A stretch of 64,000 nucleotides of DNA from Allosediminivita pacifica (GCF_003054175.1 NZ_QBKN01000001.1:282037-346036); one strand, 5' to 3'; positions 14,655-23,425 are shown, counted from the first letter of the stretch. Program-made: numbers and translations. Notes: generated from the letters alone by a model not told the origin.

Positions 14655-16265
14655 TTATTCGGCCGGCGTGGCATGGGCGGCGGCAGCCTTGGCCTCGATG
14701 GCCGGGGCGCGGCGAACCGTCATCCACAGGTTGTAGCACATGATCAGCGCGCCGGAGATGTAGAGCACCCCGCCCAGACCGCGCACGACGTACATCGGGA
14801 ACTTGGCGGCAACCGTGTCGGCGAAGGAGTTCACGAGGAACCCGTTTGCGTCGACTTCGCGCCACATCAGGCCTTCCATGATGCCCGACACCCACATGGA
14901 GGCGGCGTAGAAGACGATGCCGATGGTGGCGAGCCAGAAGTGCCAGCTGACCAGCGAGAGCGAGTAGAGCCGTTCACGGTTCCACAGCTTGGGCGTCAGG
15001 AAGTAGAGCGCGCCGAAGGTGATCATGCCGTTCCAGCCGAGCGCACCAGAGTGCACGTGGCCGATGGTCCAGTCGGTGTAGTGCGAAAGCGAGTTCACCG
15101 CGCGGATCGACATCATCGGACCTTCAAAGGTGGACATGCCGTAGAAGCCGACCGAGATCACCAGCATCCGCAGCACCGGGTCGGTGCGCAGCTTGTCCCA
15201 GGCGCCCGAGAGCGTCATCAGGCCGTTGATCATGCCGCCCCAGCTGGGCATCCACAGGATGATCGAGAACACCATGCCGAGGGTCGAGGCCCAGTCGGGC
15301 AGGGCGGTGTAGTGCAGGTGGTGCGGACCGGCCCAGATGTAGATGAAGATCAGCGCCCAGAAGTGGATGATCGACAGCTTGTAGCTGAACACCGGACGCT
15401 CGGCCTGCTTCGGGATGAAGTAGTACATCATGCCGAGGAAGCCCGCGGTCAGGAAGAAGCCCACGGCGTTGTGGCCGTACCACCACTGGACCATGGCGTC
15501 CTGCACACCCGAGAAGACCTGCACCGACTTGGAGCCGAAGAAGGACACCGGGATGGCGATGTTGTTGAACACGTGCAGCATCGCGACGGTGATGATGAAG
15601 GCGAGGTAGAACCAGTTGGCCACGTAGATGTGCGGCTCCTTGCGCTTCACGATCGTGCCGACGAAGACCGCGAGATAGGCGAGCCAGACGATGGTCAGCC
15701 ACCAGTCGACCAGCCACTCGGGCTCGGCGTATTCCTTGCCGTGCGTCGCGCCGAGGATGTAGCCCACCGCAGCGAGCACGATCATCAGCTGGTAGCCCCA
15801 GAACACGAACCAGGCGAGGTTGCCGCCCCACAGGCGCGCGGCCGAGGTGCGCTGCACCACATAGAAGGACGTGCAAATCAGGGCGTTGCCACCGAAGGCG
15901 AAGATCACCGCCGAGGTGTGCAGCGGCCGCAGGCGTCCGAAGTTCATGTAGCCCTGCGCCCACTCGAAGTTGAGCACCGGGAAGGCGAGCTGGAAGGCGA
16001 TGACGGTGCCCACCAGGAAGCCCACGACGCCCCAGAAGGCCGTCGCCACGACGCCGTAGCGCACGACGCCGTCCATGTATTCCAGCTGCGGGTTGACGAC
16101 GACGGGTTCGTCAGTGTTGCGCAGCGTCCAGAGAAAGAGGCCCCCGGCAGTCAGCATGATGATGATCGCCTGGGCCAGGTAAGCCGCATCACGTGCGTAG
16201 TTGGCCGCGATCATTGCGAACAGCGCAATGAGGCCAAGCACGATCAGCTTGAAATAATTGACCAT
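14655..16265 (-). CDS. ccoN: cbb3 cytochrome c oxidase catalytic subunit I
   Basis: A 536-residue, roughly 12-helix membrane protein that reduces oxygen at a haem b3-copper site. Ligand motifs are visible: [15 protein letters not shown] (haem histidine), [11 protein letters not shown] (copper histidine with the cross-linking tyrosine), [15 protein letters not shown] (two copper histidines) and [12 protein letters not shown] (haem histidines). The start is [12 protein letters not shown] at 16265; the longer frame upstream would cover the FNR box region and is rejected. An FNR box is centred about 97 bases upstream. Confidence 0.97.
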   Translation of the reverse strand: MVNYFKLIVLGLIALFAMIAANYARDAAYLAQAIIIMLTAGGLFLWTLRNTDEPVVVNPQLEYMDGVVRYGVVATAFWGVVGFLVGTVIAFQLAFPVLNFEWAQGYMNFGRLRPLHTSAVIFAFGGNALICTSFYVVQRTSAARLWGGNLAWFVFWGYQLMIVLAAVGYILGATHGKEYAEPEWLVDWWLTIVWLAYLAVFVGTIVKRKEPHIYVANWFYLAFIITVAMLHVFNNIAIPVSFFGSKSVQVFSGVQDAMVQWWYGHNAVGFFLTAGFLGMMYYFIPKQAERPVFSYKLSIIHFWALIFIYIWAGPHHLHYTALPDWASTLGMVFSIILWMPSWGGMINGLMTLSGAWDKLRTDPVLRMLVISVGFYGMSTFEGPMMSIRAVNSLSHYTDWTIGHVHSGALGWNGMITFGALYFLTPKLWNRERLYSLSLVSWHFWLATIGIVFYAASMWVSGIMEGLMWREVDANGFLVNSFADTVAAKFPMYVVRGLGGVLYISGALIMCYNLWMTVRRAPAIEAKAAAAHATPAE

Positions 16266-16355
16266 AGTTCGTCCCTTCGTCTTCCCGCACGATTCTTCCC
16301 CCGCGCAGGCGATGTTGACTGCGGGGGGTTTTGAGGGCTTCGCCGGATCGGGGCC

Positions 16356-16369
16356 TTGATCTGCGTCAA
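16356..16369. promoter_or_regulatory. FnrL box, ccoN side
   Basis: TTGATCTGCGTCAA, identical to the ccoG box, lies in the ccoN-uspA divergent spacer nearer to ccoN. Confidence 0.85.
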
Positions 16370-16387
16370 GCGGCGGCACCCCGTTCA

Positions 16388-16401
16388 TTGATACGCGTCA
16401 A
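16388..16401. promoter_or_regulatory. FnrL box, universal stress gene side
   Basis: TTGATACGCGTCAA is centred about 73 bases before the universal stress gene start, nearly the same spacing as the ccoG box has to ccoG. Confidence 0.8.
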
Positions 16402-16467
16402 GGTGAGCCGCTCAATACCCCGCTAGGTTGATCCCCGGGAAAGACAAGAACAGGAAGAAGGTGTCAG

Positions 16468-17307
16468 ATGTCTTACAAGACGATCTTCACGGCCGTGACC
16501 GATCAGGCGATTGTCGACAGCACGGTCGAACATGCAGCCGCCGTCGCCGACTGGATGCAGGCTCATCTCGATGTGTTGGCGTTCGGTGTCGATCGCACGC
16601 AGACGGGCTATTACTACGCCGGTGCCAACGCCATGGTGCTGCAGGAAACCCTGAACCGCGCCACCGAGGAATCCAAGACGCTGGCGGCCAAGACGCGCAA
16701 GGCGCTCACCCGCTGGGGGGACCGCTGGGCGGTCGAGGAAGGGGTGGCGCAGCTGCCTGACATCGGACGACATGTTGCGCTCAGGGCACGGTTTGCGGAC
16801 CTCGCGGTGCTGCCCAAGCCCTACGGAGACGACCACGGCATCGAGCTTGAGCCGATTCTCGAATCAGCTCTCTTCGAGGCACAGGTTCCCGCTCTGATTG
16901 TGCCGGACGACGTCACGCCACGTGCCCAGCCCGAACGCGTGGTGGTGGCCTGGAACGAGAGCCCCGAGGCGCTCCGTGCGATCCGTGCGGCCCTGCCGCT
17001 GCTCAAGGGGGCCAGCCGCGTGAACGTGGTGGTCATCGATCCGCCGGCCCACGGCCCGAACCGTTCGGACCCCGGCGGGATGCTCTCGCAGTTCCTGTCG
17101 CGCCACGGCGTGAACGTCGAGATTGACGTGCTGTCGCGCACGCTGCCTCGGGTTTCCGACGTGCTGTTGCGCCACGTGGCCGACCTGGATGCCGGGATGG
17201 TGGTGATGGGGGCCTACGGGCACTCGCGCTTCCGGGAGGCGATCCTCGGCGGCGCGACACGCCACATGCTCGAACTGACGCCGGTGCCGGTCTTCATGGC
17301 GCACTGA
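16468..17307 (+). CDS. Universal stress protein, tandem Usp domains
   Basis: A 279-residue cytoplasmic protein made of two Usp domains. The second (from about residue 155) holds the nucleotide-loop pattern G-x2-G-x9-G in GAYGHSRFREAILGG near the C-terminus; the first appears degenerate. An AGGAAGAAGG site precedes the start. It is divergent from ccoN and shares a spacer carrying two FNR boxes, so it is probably induced when oxygen is low, as seen for Usp genes beside cbb3 operons in relatives. Confidence 0.9.
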   Translation: MSYKTIFTAVTDQAIVDSTVEHAAAVADWMQAHLDVLAFGVDRTQTGYYYAGANAMVLQETLNRATEESKTLAAKTRKALTRWGDRWAVEEGVAQLPDIGRHVALRARFADLAVLPKPYGDDHGIELEPILESALFEAQVPALIVPDDVTPRAQPERVVVAWNESPEALRAIRAALPLLKGASRVNVVVIDPPAHGPNRSDPGGMLSQFLSRHGVNVEIDVLSRTLPRVSDVLLRHVADLDAGMVVMGAYGHSRFREAILGGATRHMLELTPVPVFMAH

Positions 17308-17371
17308 GGGCTGACGGGACGCCGCTCGCGCCCCCCGGCGGGGGCGCATCGCCCCGCCCGCCATCCCGCAG

Positions 17372-17398
17372 ACGCCGTCCCGCAGGGGGCGGCGTTTC
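17372..17398 (+). terminator. Terminator after the universal stress gene
   Basis: A nine-pair stem (ACGCCGTCC / GGGCGGCGT, one G:U) followed by TTTCGC, 65 bases after the stop. Confidence 0.55.
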
Positions 17399-17415
17399 GC
17401 GTATCCGGACGATAT

Positions 17416-17430
17416 ATGTTGATATCAACC
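17416..17430. promoter_or_regulatory. MarR-type operator upstream of the DUF1428 gene
   Basis: ATGTTGATATCAACC contains the 12-base palindrome GTTGATATCAAC, 47 bases before the DUF1428 start. The same palindrome covers the start of the neighbouring marR gene (18291-18306). Confidence 0.75.
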
Positions 17431-17476
17431 TGAATTGCCGCCACCCTGCCACCATTGGTGAAAAGGGAATCATGAA

Positions 17477-17833
17477 ATGACCTACGTATCGGGAACCATC
17501 GCCGCCGTGGCGGAGGACAAGAAGGACGCCTACATCGCGTTCGCCCGCAAGACCTGGCCGCTCTTCAGGGACTACGGCGCGCTGTCCATGATGGAGAACT
17601 GGGGCGACATGGTGCCCGATGGCGAGCTGACCTCCTTTCCCATGGCGGTGAAGCTCGAGGAGGGGGAGGTCGTCGTCTTTTCCTGGATCCTCTGGCCGGA
17701 CAGGGACACCGCCGAGGCCTGCTGGAGCACCATGGACACCGACGAACGCTGGGCCGAGATGGGCGAGATGCCCTTCGACGGAAAACGCATGATCTACGGC
17801 GGTTTCCAGACCGTGCTCGAGGAAAGGGCCTGA
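17477..17833 (+). CDS. DUF1428 family protein (YbaA-like)
   Basis: A 118-residue cytoplasmic protein. The family signature is clear: N-terminal MTYVSGTIAAV, central ENWGDMVPDGELTSF with FSWILWPDRDTAE, and C-terminal MPFDGKRMIYGGF. The fold is of ferredoxin-like (dimeric alpha-beta barrel) type; the function is unknown. It converges on a marR gene, and both genes carry the same palindrome at their 5' ends, so the MarR protein probably represses both. Confidence 0.88.
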   Translation: MTYVSGTIAAVAEDKKDAYIAFARKTWPLFRDYGALSMMENWGDMVPDGELTSFPMAVKLEEGEVVVFSWILWPDRDTAEACWSTMDTDERWAEMGEMPFDGKRMIYGGFQTVLEERA

Positions 17834-17836
17834 CCC

Positions 17837-18292
17837 TCAGCCGATCCCCATGAGCGCCGCCCGGAGCCGGGCGGCCCCGTCGCCGCCGCCGATCTCCGCG
17901 TCGAGCGCGTCATGCGCAGCCCGCCAGTCCGGCACCGCCGCTCTCAGCGCCGAGCGGCCCTCTTCCGTCAGCGAAAGGCGCCTCGCGCGGGCATCCCGCG
18001 AGTCGGCGGCGGTCTTCAGAAGGCCGCGCCGTTCCAGCACTTTGGCCGCTGCCGTCAGCGTCGTGCGGTCCATGGCAAGGAAGGGGGCGAGCTCCGAGAT
18101 CCGCGGCGCTTCGGGCCGGTTCAGCGCCATCAGCAGCGAGAACTGTCCGTTGGTCAGCCCGTGCGGTTTCAGCACCGCGTCGAACCGCCGGGCCAGCGCC
18201 CGGGCCGCGCGCTGGGTGGCGAGGCAGAGGCAGCGGTCGCGAACCTCAAGCGTCGTCCCGAGGGGCAGGGAGGGGTCCATCGCATCGGTCAT
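17837..18292 (-). CDS. MarR family transcriptional regulator
   Basis: A 151-residue regulator with a winged helix-turn-helix at about residues 45-115 (TNGQFSLLMALN, ISELAPFLAMDRTTLTAAA, then the wing DSRDARARRLSLTEEG). The start ATG at 18292 overlaps a perfect palindrome, which suggests autoregulation by blocking its own transcript start. Its 3' end is three bases from the DUF1428 stop. Confidence 0.9.
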   Translation of the reverse strand: MTDAMDPSLPLGTTLEVRDRCLCLATQRAARALARRFDAVLKPHGLTNGQFSLLMALNRPEAPRISELAPFLAMDRTTLTAAAKVLERRGLLKTAADSRDARARRLSLTEEGRSALRAAVPDWRAAHDALDAEIGGGDGAARLRAALMGIG

Positions 18293-18306
18293 GTTGATAT
18301 CAACAT
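18291..18306. promoter_or_regulatory. MarR-type operator over the marR start
   Basis: ATGTTGATATCAACAT is a perfect 16-base palindrome overlapping the first codon of marR. Its core GTTGATATCAAC is repeated before the DUF1428 gene. Confidence 0.8.
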
Positions 18307-18355
18307 AACCGCGATCCGACCGTTTCCAATCCCTGACGCGACGGCGCGGTCCGGA

Positions 18356-19297
18356 TCAGAGATCCGGACGCATGATTTCGCCGCGGCTGACGGGGACGGC
18401 ACTGCCCGAGACGTAGATCGCCTCGATCGCGCCATCGGTGACGGTGACCCGCAGCCCGATGGCGCTGGGCCGGCCCATGTCGGTGCCCTGCGCCAGCGTC
18501 AGGGCCGTTTCGCCCTCTTCGAGGGCGCCCGCCGCCAGAAGCTGCGCCGCGAAGACTGCGCTGGCGGAGCCCGTGGCCGGGTCCTCGGGAATACCCTCGC
18601 CGGGCGCGAACATGCGCGCGGCATAGTCGGTGACCGCGGCGCGCGTGTAGACGTAGACGCTGCCAAGCCCCGCGGCCTCGCACATCTCTTGCCAGGCGAC
18701 GCCCGTAGGCCGCGCCGCGCGCAGCGCGTCGACGTCCACCACGGGGATGTAGATGAAGCCCGGACCGCCTTGGCGCAGCGCCGGGGCGTGCCCTTCGAGC
18801 GCCACCTGCGCCGGGGTGAGCCCAAGCGCCGCCGCGGCAGTCGCGGCATCGGGCGCCTTGCCGGTCTCGGGAGTGAAGGGCAGGACGGGCGCGCGGAACT
18901 CGGCCGCCACCATGTCGTCGCGGCGCGTCACTGTGACCTGCACGTCGCCGGCGACCTCTTCGAGCGTCAGTGTCGTTTCGAAATCCCGCTTGGGGCAGGC
19001 GGCAAGCGCCAGATGAATGGCGCAGCCCACCGTCGGATGTCCGGCAAAGGGCAGCTCCGCGTTCGGCGTGAAGATCCGCACCTTCGCGGTATGCGCCGGG
19101 TCCTCGGACTCGGGCGGCATCACGAAGATGGTCTCCGACAGATTAAACTGCCGCGCCATGGCCTGCATCGCCGCGTCGCTGAGCGCCCCCGCGCCCTCGA
19201 TGATGGCCAGAGGATTGCCGGAATAGGGCACGTCGGTGAAGACGTCCCAGACTGTGAAGGGAAGGGTTTCAGACAAGAAGACCACCATCTGCATCAT
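18356..19297 (-). CDS. PhzF family isomerase/epimerase
   Basis: About 313 residues with the two-lobed PhzF fold of diaminopimelate-epimerase type. Motifs are [11 protein letters not shown] near the start with FNLSETIFV, then [15 protein letters not shown] (glutamate/aspartate active-site region), and [10 protein letters not shown] for the second lobe. Substrate unknown. The first in-frame ATGs (19297, 19294, 19288) lie inside the 3' end of fnrL, so the two genes overlap by about 20-30 bases and may be translated together; the exact start is uncertain. Confidence 0.87.
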   Translation of the reverse strand: MMQMVVFLSETLPFTVWDVFTDVPYSGNPLAIIEGAGALSDAAMQAMARQFNLSETIFVMPPESEDPAHTAKVRIFTPNAELPFAGHPTVGCAIHLALAACPKRDFETTLTLEEVAGDVQVTVTRRDDMVAAEFRAPVLPFTPETGKAPDAATAAAALGLTPAQVALEGHAPALRQGGPGFIYIPVVDVDALRAARPTGVAWQEMCEAAGLGSVYVYTRAAVTDYAARMFAPGEGIPEDPATGSASAVFAAQLLAAGALEEGETALTLAQGTDMGRPSAIGLRVTVTDGAIEAIYVSGSAVPVSRGEIMRPDL

Positions 19298-20015
19298 CGC
19301 CGGCCTCTTCCATGAGGCGGCCCATGTCGGGAATCGTTACGTGGCGCTTGCCTTCAAGCACAATCACGCCATCGCGTTTCAGCGCCGAGATTTGGCGGCT
19401 CACGGTCTCGAGCGTGAGCCCGAGGTAATCCGCCATCGCCTCGCGCGTGAGCGGCAGGTCGAAGACCAGCGGCCCGTCGGTGCCGCGCAGGTTCAGAGTC
19501 GCATCCCGCCGCGCGATGATCGACAGAAGCGAGGCGATCTTCTCGCGCGCGGTCTTGCGCCCGAGCACCAGCATCCACTCGCGCGCGGCGTCGAGTTCGT
19601 CCAGCGTCATCTCCAGCAGTCGCTGCGCGATGTGCGGCGTTCGTGTCATCATCTGCTCGAAGGGGGCGCGGCGGAAACAGCACATGACCATGTCGGTCGT
19701 CGCGGTGACATCGTAGGAGGCCGTGGTGCGCCCCGGTCGACCGACGAAATCGCTGGGCAGCAGAAGGCCCACCATCTGGGTGCGCCCGTCTTCCATCGTC
19801 TGGGTCAGCGTCGCGATTCCCGACACGACCGAGCCCACGAAATCCATCCGGTCGCCCGACCAGATCACGTGGCTGCCGGCCTCGTACTTGCGGTAGTACT
19901 TGATCTCTTCCAGCGCCTGAAGCTCGTCCGATTCACAGCGTGCGCAAACCGCACGGTGCCGGATCGGGCAATCCCCGCAGTCCTGCGATACGGCAAGGCT
20001 CCGTTCGTTCAGCAT
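19269..20015 (-). CDS. fnrL: Oxygen-sensing Crp/Fnr regulator FnrL
   Basis: A 248-residue Crp/Fnr regulator. N-terminal cysteines at 13, 16, 24 and 27, plus a cysteine pair in the sensor domain (VMCCFRR), can supply the ligands for an oxygen-labile [4Fe-4S] cluster. The C-terminal helix-turn-helix has ADYLGLTLETVSRQIS, with the E-x2-SR residues that read the TTGAT half-site. The start is MLNERSLAVS at 20015; extending nine codons upstream would run through the FNR box. It is divergent from hemN and shares a box, so autoregulation is likely. Confidence 0.95.
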   Translation of the reverse strand: MLNERSLAVSQDCGDCPIRHRAVCARCESDELQALEEIKYYRKYEAGSHVIWSGDRMDFVGSVVSGIATLTQTMEDGRTQMVGLLLPSDFVGRPGRTTASYDVTATTDMVMCCFRRAPFEQMMTRTPHIAQRLLEMTLDELDAAREWMLVLGRKTAREKIASLLSIIARRDATLNLRGTDGPLVFDLPLTREAMADYLGLTLETVSRQISALKRDGVIVLEGKRHVTIPDMGRLMEEAGDDADGGLLV

Positions 20016-20028
20016 CGCGTTTCCTCTG

Positions 20029-20042
20029 TTGATCTGGGTCAA
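20029..20042. promoter_or_regulatory. FnrL box between fnrL and hemN
   Basis: TTGATCTGGGTCAA is centred 42 bases before hemN and about 20 bases before fnrL. This placement fits activation of hemN and possible repression of fnrL. Confidence 0.85.
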
Positions 20043-20077
20043 GGTCGCGCCTCCCTGACGCCGTTAACTGTAAGCAC

Positions 20078-21433
20078 ATGATGACACGAACACAACTCGC
20101 CCGGCTGGGTCTGTTTGACGCGAAGGTGCCGCGCTACACCTCGTATCCGACCGCGCCGCACTTCGGCGGCGGCGTGGGGCCCGAGCGCTTTGCAAACTGG
20201 ATCTCCGCGCTGCCCGAGGGCGGGGAGATTTCGCTCTACATCCACGTGCCCTTCTGCCGCAGGCTTTGCTGGTTCTGCGCCTGCCGCACGCAGGGCACGG
20301 CGACGCTCTCGCCGGTGGCGGCCTATGTCGCGACGCTCAAGCAGGAACTGGCGCTCCTGCGCGCGCATCTGCCGCGGGGCATTCGCCTGTCGCGCCTGCA
20401 CTGGGGCGGGGGCACGCCGACACTGCTGTCGCCCGACATGATGCGCGACCTGATCGCCTCCACCCGCGAGGTGGCGGACTTTGCCGACAATGCCGAGTTC
20501 TCGGTCGAGATCGACCCGAACGAGGTGGACGCCGCGCGGCTCGATGCGCTGGCCGAGGGTGGCATGACCCGGGCCTCGATCGGCGTGCAGGATTTCGACG
20601 ACCGGATCCAGGAAACCATCGGCCGGGTGCAGAGCTTCGACATCACGCGCGATGCCGTCGACATGATCCGCGAGCGCGGCATCGCCAGTCTCAACGCCGA
20701 CATCCTCTTCGGGCTGCCCTACCAGACGCAGTCCGGCATCACCGAGACCGTGCAGAAGCTGCTGAGTTTGGCGCCCGACCGGGTCGCGCTCTACGGCTAT
20801 GCACACGTGCCCTGGATGGCCAAGCGCCAGCAGATGATTCCCTCCGACGCGCTGCCCACCCCCGAGGAACGCCTTGCGCTCTTCGACACGGCGGCGCGGC
20901 TCTTCCGGTGGGACGGTTACGCCGAGATCGGCATCGACCATTTCGCGGCACCCAGCGACGCGCTGGCCATCGCGCAGAAGACCGGCCGCCTGCGGCGCAA
21001 CTTCCAGGGCTACACCGACGATCAGACCAGCGCGCTGGTCGGGCTCGGCGCCTCGTCGATATCGCGCTTTCCGCAGGGCTTTGCACAGAACGCGCCCGCG
21101 ACGTCGGCCCATACGGCTGCCATACGCGAGGGGCGCTTCTCGACCTCGCGGGGCCATGTTTTCGGCGGCGACGACCTGCTGCGCGGACGGATGATCGAGG
21201 CAATCATGTGCGACTTCCGCATCGACGCGGCCGAGATCCTGCGTGATTTCGACATCTCGCGCGCCGAGCTCTTCGCCCTGTTCCGCGCCGCCGACAGCAG
21301 CTTCGAAAACGTGCTCGAGGTGACCGAGGACGGTCTCTTCATTCCGCCGGACGCGCGCCCGCTCACCCGCATGATCGCGCGCGCCTTCGACGCGTACGAT
21401 CTGAGCAAGGCAGGCCACAGCTCGGCCATCTGA
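20078..21433 (+). CDS. hemN: Oxygen-independent coproporphyrinogen III oxidase
   Basis: A 451-residue radical SAM enzyme that makes protoporphyrinogen IX without oxygen, supplying haem for cbb3 oxidase under low oxygen. The iron-sulfur/SAM motif is at residues 60-69: C60, C64, C67 (CRRLCWFCAC). The SAM-binding GGG motif is LHWGGGTPTLL, with the HemN-typical SIGVQDFD and ADILFGLPYQTQ. Length is typical of HemN proper rather than HemW. The FNR box upstream implies FnrL control. Confidence 0.95.
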   Translation: MMTRTQLARLGLFDAKVPRYTSYPTAPHFGGGVGPERFANWISALPEGGEISLYIHVPFCRRLCWFCACRTQGTATLSPVAAYVATLKQELALLRAHLPRGIRLSRLHWGGGTPTLLSPDMMRDLIASTREVADFADNAEFSVEIDPNEVDAARLDALAEGGMTRASIGVQDFDDRIQETIGRVQSFDITRDAVDMIRERGIASLNADILFGLPYQTQSGITETVQKLLSLAPDRVALYGYAHVPWMAKRQQMIPSDALPTPEERLALFDTAARLFRWDGYAEIGIDHFAAPSDALAIAQKTGRLRRNFQGYTDDQTSALVGLGASSISRFPQGFAQNAPATSAHTAAIREGRFSTSRGHVFGGDDLLRGRMIEAIMCDFRIDAAEILRDFDISRAELFALFRAADSSFENVLEVTEDGLFIPPDARPLTRMIARAFDAYDLSKAGHSSAI

Positions 21434-21444
21434 CCTTGCTCTCC

Positions 21445-21487
21445 GCGCGGCGCCCCGGAGGGGAGGGGCGCCGCGCCCTTGTTTCTA
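21445..21487 (+). terminator. hemN terminator
   Basis: A perfect 12-base-pair stem (GCGCGGCGCCCC / GGGGCGCCGCGC) followed by a T-rich tail (CCTTGTTTCT), 11 bases after the hemN stop. Confidence 0.85.
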
Positions 21488-21563
21488 TTCGGTTGCGGTG
21501 CAGAGCAGCGTTTGGCTGCCGCGCGCCACCGCCCGGGACAAGGGGCGTCAGCGCCGCCGGGCG

Positions 21564-21597
21564 AGCGCCGGACCGTCCGCGCGGTCTGGCGCTTTTG
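21564..21597 (+). terminator. Second terminator downstream of hemN
   Basis: A 12-base-pair stem with one G:U pair (AGCGCCGGACCG / CGGTCTGGCGCT), a 6-base loop and a TTTT tail. Confidence 0.75.
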
Positions 21598-21798
21598 CAA
21601 TCGAAGGGCGCCGTTCACGGATTGTCCGGATCTGGCTGAGATAAAGTGTGCACCACGAAACGTGCTGCGCCACACCACGGTCCGGCTCCCCACCCGGCCT
21701 CCTCACCGTGGCGACCGCGACCTGACACCCGTCGCTTTCCGATGCGACCGTCACCCCTGACGCCACGTCCCTCAAGATATCCATATCCCGCCACTAGA

Positions 21799-21808
21799 CG
21801 ACCGGTCG
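21799..21808. promoter_or_regulatory. Candidate TetR operator
   Basis: CGACCGGTCG, a perfect 10-base palindrome 22 bases before tetR, within the longer stretch TAGACGACCGGTCGGTTT. It resembles operators of TetR proteins that control reductase genes. Confidence 0.5.
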
Positions 21809-21830
21809 GTTTCTTCCCATTTGCCCTCCC

Positions 21831-22445
21831 ATGACGGTGCAGAGCCGATCCGATCAGACACGCCAGGCGATCCTCGCAGCCGGGCGACGCCTTGTTCAGA
21901 CGGGCGGCTTCGGCGCGGTGGGGCTCAAGGCGATCCTCGCCGAAAGTGGCGTGCCCAAGGGGTCGTTCTACTACTACTTCCCCTCGAAAGAGGCCTTTGG
22001 CGAGGCCATGCTGCAGGACTACGTGGCCGACTACCTCGCCCGGATCGACGCCCTGTTCGACAGGCCGGGCACGGGCGCCGACAAGCTTGTGGCCTTCTGC
22101 GAGGCCTGGCTCGACCGCGAACGCGAGGCGGGGCTCGCCGGCACCTGCCTCGTGGTGAAGCTCGGGGCCGAGGTCTCGGACCTCTCGGACCCCATGCGCC
22201 TGGCCCTAGACGAAGGCGTTACAGCCCTGACCGGGCGTCTGGCGGGGATCCTGCGGGAAGGCATCTCCGATGGCTCGGTCCGCCCGCTGCCGGACCCGGA
22301 TCGGAGCGCCGAGGCGCTCTACGCGCAGTGGCTGGGCGCCGCGATCCTCTCGAAACTCTCGCATGACCAGGCGCCGCTGAAACGCGCCCTGGACGATACA
22401 AGACTGCGCCTCATCCCCGGCGCAGGGAAAGGACAAGACCAATGA
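21831..22445 (+). CDS. TetR family regulator
   Basis: A 204-residue repressor with an N-terminal helix-turn-helix (RQAILAAGRRLVQTGGFGAV, then LAESGVPKGSFYYYFPSKEA, the strongly conserved recognition region). A C-terminal ligand domain follows, with GTCLVVKLGAEVSDLSDPM, typical of the subgroup linked to NAD(P)H-dependent reductases (AcuR/NemR-like). Its stop overlaps the ATG of the next gene (ATGA), so regulator and enzyme form one operon, probably self-repressed through 21799-21808. Confidence 0.9.
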   Translation: MTVQSRSDQTRQAILAAGRRLVQTGGFGAVGLKAILAESGVPKGSFYYYFPSKEAFGEAMLQDYVADYLARIDALFDRPGTGADKLVAFCEAWLDREREAGLAGTCLVVKLGAEVSDLSDPMRLALDEGVTALTGRLAGILREGISDGSVRPLPDPDRSAEALYAQWLGAAILSKLSHDQAPLKRALDDTRLRLIPGAGKGQDQ

Positions 22446-23422
22446 AAGCCGCGATTCACGATACCTTCGGCGAGCCGAAAGACGTGCTCGAAACTCGCGA
22501 TGTGGAGACGCCCGAGCCCGCCGAGGGCGAGGTGCTGGTCCGCACGCTGCTGTCTCCGATCCACAACCACGACCTTTGGACCATCCGCGGCAACTACGGC
22601 TACAAGCCGCCGCTGCCCGGCGCCATCGGCGGCAGCGAGGCCGCCGGCGTGATCGAAAAGGCCGGCCCCGGCGTCGACGAAGACATGGTCGGCAAGCGCG
22701 TCGCCGTGGCCGGTGTCCACGGCACCTGGGCCGAGTACTTCACCGCGCCTGCGGGCGGGGTGATCCCGCTGCCCGAGGCGATCTCGGACGAGATGGGCGC
22801 GCAGCTCATCGCCATGCCCTTTTCCGCCCTCTCGTTGCTCGAGGGGCTCCAGGCGGGCGAAGGCGACTGGGTGATCCAGACCGCCGCCAACGGCGCCGTC
22901 GGCCGCATCATGATGGTGCTCGCCAAGGCGCGCGGCATTCACCTGTTGAACCTCGTCCGCCGCGAGGAAGCCGCCGAGGACCTGCGGGCCGCGGGTGTCG
23001 AGAACGTGGTCTGCACCGCCGACGACGGCTGGAAGGACCGCGCGCGCGAGATCATCGGTGAGGGACGCGCCGTGTCGGCCATCGATTCCGTGGGCGGCGC
23101 AACCGGGGCGGACCTGGTAGAGCTTCTGGCGAAGGACGGCGAGCTAGTCGTCTTCGGCACCGCCACCGGCGCGCCGCTGCCGCTTTCCTCGGGCGCGCTC
23201 ATCATGAAGCAGATCACCGTGCGCGGCTTCTGGGGCTCGCAGGTCAGCTCCGACATGGACCCCGACCAGCGCAAGCGGCTGATGACCGAGCTGGTGACGC
23301 TGGCCGCAAAGGGCGACCTGGCCCTTGAAACCGGCGGGAGCTACCCGCTCACGCAGGTCACCGAGGCCATGGAAGCGGCGCTGACACCGGGCCGCGCGGG
23401 CAAGGTGATGCTGGCGCCCTGA
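22442..23422 (+). CDS. Zinc-independent MDR oxidoreductase (quinone/enoyl reductase type)
   Basis: A 326-residue medium-chain reductase. It has a GroES-like N-terminal domain (LVRTLLSPIHNHDLWTIRGN, GGSEAAGVIEKAGPGV), no structural zinc cysteines, and a Rossmann domain with VIQTAANGAVGRIMMVLAKA in the usual position of the NADPH motif. Such enzymes reduce quinones or activated alkenes. Co-operonic with a TetR regulator, suggesting induction by an electrophile. Substrate unknown. Confidence 0.88.
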   Translation: MKAAIHDTFGEPKDVLETRDVETPEPAEGEVLVRTLLSPIHNHDLWTIRGNYGYKPPLPGAIGGSEAAGVIEKAGPGVDEDMVGKRVAVAGVHGTWAEYFTAPAGGVIPLPEAISDEMGAQLIAMPFSALSLLEGLQAGEGDWVIQTAANGAVGRIMMVLAKARGIHLLNLVRREEAAEDLRAAGVENVVCTADDGWKDRAREIIGEGRAVSAIDSVGGATGADLVELLAKDGELVVFGTATGAPLPLSSGALIMKQITVRGFWGSQVSSDMDPDQRKRLMTELVTLAAKGDLALETGGSYPLTQVTEAMEAALTPGRAGKVMLAP

Positions 23423-23425
23423 CGG

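Larger units (their letters stand above)
21488..21830. other. Gene-free spacer hemN-tetR with a second terminator
   Basis: No convincing ORF. It contains a second strong terminator (21564-21597), about 110 bases after the first, which raises the possibility of a short transcript between the two. A palindromic candidate operator (21799-21808) lies near the tetR start. Nothing else was recognised. Confidence 0.5.

Noticed and set aside
14673..16334. 553-codon plus-strand ORF opposite ccoN
   Set aside because: Histidine/aspartate/valine-rich mirror of the conserved ccoN coding sequence; no independent start or ribosome site.
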